Of a stretch of 64,000 nucleotides of DNA, positions 60,246 to 64,000 are shown piece by piece. Source of the stretch: Streptomyces sp. NBC_00102 (lineage in GTDB: Bacteria; Actinomycetota; Actinomycetes; Streptomycetales; Streptomycetaceae). The notes beneath the pieces were generated by a model. The model saw nothing but the letters and a program-made list of their open reading frames with translations, was not told where the DNA came from and ran no database searches. The translations under genes were made by a program, and so were the position numbers. Each line of letters begins with the position of its first letter. Position 1 is the stretch's first letter. The DNA is taken from positions 5,745,001-5,809,000 of the forward strand of contig NZ_JAPEMC010000001.1 in assembly GCF_026343115.1 (NCBI RefSeq), given 5' to 3'.

Positions 60246-61997
60246 TCATGCCGCGTCCCCCCTGCGCCGGGCGCGGGCGGCCATGGCCCGTGCGGTCAGC
60301 GGGGGTACGACGACCAGCGCGACCAGCAGCAGTGCGGAGAGCGCCATCAGTGCGCCGCGCAGCCCCAGGGCGTCGCCCGAGGCGAGGGTGACCGGGTTGG
60401 CGACGACCGAACTGTCCCCGACGGCCGTCGAGTCGGTGATCACCTCACCGGTGTCGGGGTCGACCGTGGTGCCCGTGGTTCCGTCCGTCCCGCCCGTACC
60501 GCCTGCGGTCGCGTCGGGCTGTCCGTCCCCGTCCGTGTCCGTGGCCGCGCCGACCGTGCCCGCGGTCCCCGAGCCCTGACCGCCGGTGGAGCCGCCGGCC
60601 GTCGAGGTGCCGCCCGTCGAGGTCGTGGTGCCGGTCGTGCCACCCGCGGAGATGCCGCCGGTGCCGGAGGCGCTGGGCTTGACCGGGGTGGTGCGGGTGT
60701 CACCGGCGGTGCCGGTGGTGCACTGCGTGGGGCCCTGCTTGTCGCACGCCTTCGGCTGGGGTGCCTTCTTGGCGAGGGTGTTGCTGCCGTCGCTGGAGAA
60801 GGTGGGGTTGCGGCACTTGCCGATGTCGATCGCGGAGGTGGGGGCCCCGGGTACCTTGCGCAGCTGGTCGAAGCCGGCCTGCACCAGGTTCTTCGGGAGC
60901 GGCGAGTAGCCGAGCTCCTCCGCCTGCTGCTGACCGTCGCAGAGGAAGTAACGGCCGAACGTGCCGAGGGAATTGCCCTTGCTCTTGGTGAAGCCGGCCT
61001 CCTCCTTCGTCGGCAGGATCATGTAGCTGTAGCTGGACAGCGGGTAGGTGCGGTCGTCGCCGTTGCGGTAGACGCCGTCGAGGATCTGGGTGAGGTAGGA
61101 GGGGCTGCTCTTGTCCGTGTTGATCTTCGCGCCGAGCAGGCCGACGGCCACGCTGGCGGCGGTCGGCTCGACGTAGTAGCCGGACGTGTTGAGCATCTTG
61201 GCGACCGGGAAGCCCGTCTTGAGGGCGTAGGAGTACTCGACGTAAGTGATCGCGCCTTCACCGGACGCCTGGCGGACGTGACCGGCGACACCGTTCGACC
61301 CGGACTTGGCGATCATCGAACTCCCGCCGAGCAGGGGGTAGTTCGAGGTCATGCCACAACCGCTGCCGCGGCCGGTCTTGTTGCAGTAGGCGTTCCAGAC
61401 CGATGTCTGCTCCTTCGCCAGCCAGGTGGTGAACTGGGCGGTCGTGCCAGAGCCGTCGGAGCGGACGACGGGGATGATCTGGCGGGCGGGCAGGGTCAGG
61501 CCGGGGTTGTCCGCCTTGATCGCGCCGTCGTTCCAGCGGGTGATCTGCCCGGTGAAGATCTTCGCGATGACCGGCCCGGAGAGCCGCAGGTTGGTGACCC
61601 GCTTGCCGTTGATTTTGAGGTTGTACATGAACGACGTACCACCGGCGACGATCGGCATGTAGGCGTACCCGCGCTGCGGGGGCGAGTCACGGACGCCCTG
61701 TTCCGTCAGCCCGTAAGGGATCTCGGAGACGGCGAAGTCCACCACGTTGTTGCGGAACTGCTCACGGCCCTGGGAGGAGCCGTTGTCGGTGAAGTTGACC
61801 GTCATGCCGAAGTTGGCCTTGACGTTGCGGACCCACTGAGTGACCGCGTTGGCGCTCCAGGTGGAGCCGGAACCGGTGATCTTCGCGTACGAGGCGGCCT
61901 CGGCGACGGGCGCCCGCACTGCCGAGAGTGCGCCGAACACGAGCAGCAGGGCCAGCAGCATCACCCTCGAACGGGCGGGGGCGTTGACGGGTCTCAC
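60246..61997 (-). CDS. pstS: PstS-like phosphate-binding protein with membrane-anchored tail
   Basis: A 583-residue exported protein. The first 360 residues match PstS: ASYAKITGSGSTWSANAVTQ, VVDFAVSEIPYGLTEQGVRD and PVVRSDGSGTTAQFTTWLAK, with the GSGST and SDGSGTT phosphate loops. The remaining tail is a Gly/Ser/Thr-rich spacer with a thrombospondin-3-like DTDGDGQPD, then one membrane segment (LMALSALLLVALVVVPPLTA) and basic residues. Canonical PstS is about 370 residues and lipid-anchored, so this tethering is unusual. GTG at 61997 has AAGGAG six bases upstream. Confidence 0.85.
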   Translation of the reverse strand: MRPVNAPARSRVMLLALLLVFGALSAVRAPVAEAASYAKITGSGSTWSANAVTQWVRNVKANFGMTVNFTDNGSSQGREQFRNNVVDFAVSEIPYGLTEQGVRDSPPQRGYAYMPIVAGGTSFMYNLKINGKRVTNLRLSGPVIAKIFTGQITRWNDGAIKADNPGLTLPARQIIPVVRSDGSGTTAQFTTWLAKEQTSVWNAYCNKTGRGSGCGMTSNYPLLGGSSMIAKSGSNGVAGHVRQASGEGAITYVEYSYALKTGFPVAKMLNTSGYYVEPTAASVAVGLLGAKINTDKSSPSYLTQILDGVYRNGDDRTYPLSSYSYMILPTKEEAGFTKSKGNSLGTFGRYFLCDGQQQAEELGYSPLPKNLVQAGFDQLRKVPGAPTSAIDIGKCRNPTFSSDGSNTLAKKAPQPKACDKQGPTQCTTGTAGDTRTTPVKPSASGTGGISAGGTTGTTTSTGGTSTAGGSTGGQGSGTAGTVGAATDTDGDGQPDATAGGTGGTDGTTGTTVDPDTGEVITDSTAVGDSSVVANPVTLASGDALGLRGALMALSALLLVALVVVPPLTARAMAARARRRGDAA

Positions 61998-62080
61998 GAT
62001 GTTCTCCTTGGCGGCGTGCGGGTGCGCGGCACGCGGGTTCTGGGGGTGCGGGCAGGGGTGACGGCCGGACGGGGCGGGCG

Positions 62081-63376
62081 TCACGGTGTCGTGGGGTGTG
62101 CGTTCGGCGCAGGGCCGGCGGACGGCTCGGCGGGGCGTACGGGGCTCCGCGCCGCGAAGCGGGCCGCGTCCCGGCGGGAGGCGGTGACCCTGCGGTGCTC
62201 CTGGCCGCGCGAGAGCTGCCCCGGTCCGCGTCCGCCCAGCACCCGGGCGAGGACGAACAGCAGCAGCACCAGGGCCATGAGCAGCGCGGCGGTACCGAAT
62301 CCGCGGGAGATCATGTTCGGCTCGGGCGAGCGGACGAAGGTGAAGGTGGCCAGCGGCAGCGACACCATCGGCCCGGAGAACGGGTCCCAGTTCATCTCGG
62401 CGGTGAAGCCCGCAGTCAGGAGCACCGGCGAGGTCTCGCCGATGCCCCGGGCGGTGCCGAGGATGACCGAGGTCGTCAGCCCGGAGCGGCACGTGGGCAG
62501 GACGACGTGCCAGACCGTCCGCCAGCGGGAGGTGCCGAGCGCGTAACTGGCCTCGCGCAGGGTGCCGGGCACCAGTCGGATGACGACGTCGGCGGCGCGG
62601 ATCACGATCGGCAGCATCATCACGGAGAGCGCGAGCGCCGCCGCGAAGCCGGAGCGGTCCATGCCGACGGCGAGGATCACGGTGGCGTAGATGAAGAGTC
62701 CGGCCACGATGGACGGCAGGGCGGTCATCGCCTCCACCACCGTGCGCACGAAGCGCGCGAAGGCTCCGGGCACCTCGTTGAGGAAGACCGCGCACACCAG
62801 CCCGACGGGCACGGTGACCAGCAGCGCGATGGTGATCATGATGAGCGTGCCCACGGCCGCGTGCAGCGCGCCACCCACCGACAACGGCTCCAGCGGACCG
62901 GCGAAGCGCATGTCCTCGGTGAAGAAGTTGAGGTGCACCAGCGCCTTGCGGCCCTCGAAGAGCGCGTAGACGACGACGTAGACGAGGATCGCCACGAGCA
63001 GCAGGCCCAGTGAGCGGATCACGGCCGCGGCCACCCGGTCCACGACCGCCGGGCCGTCCTCGTCCAGCGAGACCACCAGCGCGTACAGCCCTAGGAAGAG
63101 GAGGTACGCCACGACGACGAACCCGACCACGCCGTTGAACGGTGTGAGCCGGGCGAAGACGAGCCAGGTCAGCGAGAGCGATCCGGCGGCCGCACCGAGC
63201 AGGGCGTACAGATCGGAGGCGCGGAGCGGGGACAGGGCCCGGCGGCGCTCGCCCGCGGGGTCCTTGGTACGGGCGGGCCCGGGCAGGAAGGTACGGGGCG
63301 CGGCGCCGGGGGCCGGGTCCGCGCCACCGGTCGCGCGGGGCGCTTCAGGGGCCAGAGTCATGGTCGTCACGCTCAT
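62081..63376 (-). CDS. pstA: Phosphate-type ABC transporter permease PstA
   Basis: A 431-residue permease with about eight membrane segments, longer than typical PstA (about 300) because of an N-terminal extension rich in Ala/Gly/Pro and two added segments. The core has IVAGLFIYATVILAVGMDRS, the EAA loop LREASYALGTSRWRTVWHVV and ILGTARGIGETSPVLLTAGF, the PstA coupling signature. It follows pstC and precedes pstS on the same strand. A basic C-terminal tail ends it. Confidence 0.9.
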   Translation of the reverse strand: MSVTTMTLAPEAPRATGGADPAPGAAPRTFLPGPARTKDPAGERRRALSPLRASDLYALLGAAAGSLSLTWLVFARLTPFNGVVGFVVVAYLLFLGLYALVVSLDEDGPAVVDRVAAAVIRSLGLLLVAILVYVVVYALFEGRKALVHLNFFTEDMRFAGPLEPLSVGGALHAAVGTLIMITIALLVTVPVGLVCAVFLNEVPGAFARFVRTVVEAMTALPSIVAGLFIYATVILAVGMDRSGFAAALALSVMMLPIVIRAADVVIRLVPGTLREASYALGTSRWRTVWHVVLPTCRSGLTTSVILGTARGIGETSPVLLTAGFTAEMNWDPFSGPMVSLPLATFTFVRSPEPNMISRGFGTAALLMALVLLLFVLARVLGGRGPGQLSRGQEHRRVTASRRDAARFAARSPVRPAEPSAGPAPNAHPTTP

Positions 63377-63439
63377 TTCAGGGGCAAGGAACCGGGCAAG
63401 ACCGGGCGCGTACCGCGCGGAGTGCGGGCGGCGGCGCGC

Positions 63440-64000
63440 TCAGGCGTCGCTGGACGCACCGGAGCGGCTGCGCGCGACGATGGACGAGGCCGCGAAGTTG
63501 ACGATCAATGTCATGACGAAGAGGGCGAAACCGGCCGCCATCAGCGCCGACATCCCGAATTCGCCGGCCTCGCCGTAGCGCAGGGCGATGAGCGAGGAGA
63601 CGGAGCTGGTGCCGGCCTGGAGCACGTGCCACTGGACGTCGAAGGTCAGGGAGATGACCATGAAGACGCCGATGGTCTCGCCCAGCGCGCGGCCGAGTCC
63701 GAGCATCGTGCCGCCGATGATGCCGCCCTTGGCGAAGGGCAGGACGACGCTGCGGATCATGCCCCAGCGGGTCGCCCCGAGGGCGTAGGCGCCCTCCCGC
63801 TCACCGGCCGGGGCCTGCGAGAAGACCTCGCGCATGATCGAGCAGATGATCGGCGCGATCATCATCGCGACGACCAGCCCCGCGAGCATCGACGACGAGG
63901 TGTAGACGCTCGGCGGCGAGAGCGGGTCGTCCGGATCGGCACCGTCGACGCCGAACACCGGTATCCAGCCGAAGTAGGTGGCGATCCACCGGGCGGTGGG
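63440..64000 (-). CDS. pstC: Phosphate-type ABC transporter permease PstC (C-terminal part)
   Basis: The last 186 residues of a PstC-like permease; the 5' end lies beyond the window. Membrane segments include LVVAMMIAPIICSIMREVFS and MAAGFALFVMTLIVNFAASS. The EAA loop is EGAYALGATRWGMIRSVVLP, followed by GLGRALGETIGVFMVISL, diagnostic of PstC/PstA. It pairs with the adjacent PstA to form the channel; the promoter and any PHO box would be upstream, out of view. Confidence 0.88.
   Translation of the reverse strand, partial: PTARWIATYFGWIPVFGVDGADPDDPLSPPSVYTSSSMLAGLVVAMMIAPIICSIMREVFSQAPAGEREGAYALGATRWGMIRSVVLPFAKGGIIGGTMLGLGRALGETIGVFMVISLTFDVQWHVLQAGTSSVSSLIALRYGEAGEFGMSALMAAGFALFVMTLIVNFAASSIVARSRSGASSDA

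Noticed and set aside
1..64000. CRISPR arrays, tRNA and rRNA genes
   Set aside because: No regularly spaced repeats with unique spacers and no cloverleaf or rRNA-like sequence was found on reading. Short tandem repeats are all microsatellite-like.

Overview
The window is very GC-rich, with GTG and TTG starts, tightly overlapping genes and many regulators, secreted enzymes and kinases. This fits a Streptomyces chromosome, probably outside the most conserved core. No rRNA, tRNA or CRISPR array was seen.

Layout. 1-5.9 kb: the tail of an unknown gene, a decayed LacI fragment, an FtsX-type ABC exporter (ATPase and permease) divergent from a PadR regulator, then an intact LacI regulator. 6.2-10.1 kb: secreted genes next to that LacI: a GH16 glucanase with two F5/8C domains behind an 18-bp palindromic operator, a CBM6-DUF1996 protein and a DUF305-like lipoprotein. 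10.3-14.6 kb: a TetR regulator divergent from an apparently leaderless methyltransferase gene, a receptor Ser/Thr kinase and a second methyltransferase. 14.9-29.2 kb: a probable defence island. It holds a complete four-gene Wadjet type I operon (jetABCD, overlapping starts and stops), a convergent 1262-residue TPR/CHAT caspase-like protein divergent from a small repeat-bearing protein and a membrane protein, and a degenerate HNH-like gene.

29.3-34.8 kb: an ABC exporter, a two-component system and a CPBP membrane protease. 34.8-38.4 kb: an XRE/DUF397 pair, a decayed XRE/DUF6879 remnant, and flavin-oxidase-like, NUDIX and GNAT genes. 38.5-41.6 kb: an OtrA/TetM-type ribosomal protection gene with an upstream ORF and hairpin that look like a translational attenuator, then DinB-like and small membrane genes. 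41.6-48.3 kb: accessory genes mixed with decayed IS5-type and Tn3-type transposase fragments. 48.3-52.7 kb: LysR/NTF2-like genes and two MFS exporters.

52.9-64.0 kb: an unusual Pst-like locus read entirely on the minus strand. Its order is pstC, pstA, a C-terminally membrane-anchored PstS, an 836-residue anchored exported protein, a second PstS-like protein, an LASTG-type surface protein, a sortase-fold protein lacking both catalytic His and Cys, and pstB. The mix of a phosphate-type importer with wall- or membrane-tethered proteins and a pseudo-sortase is the least explained system here.

All family calls come from reading translated sequence and motifs by eye. No database search was run.
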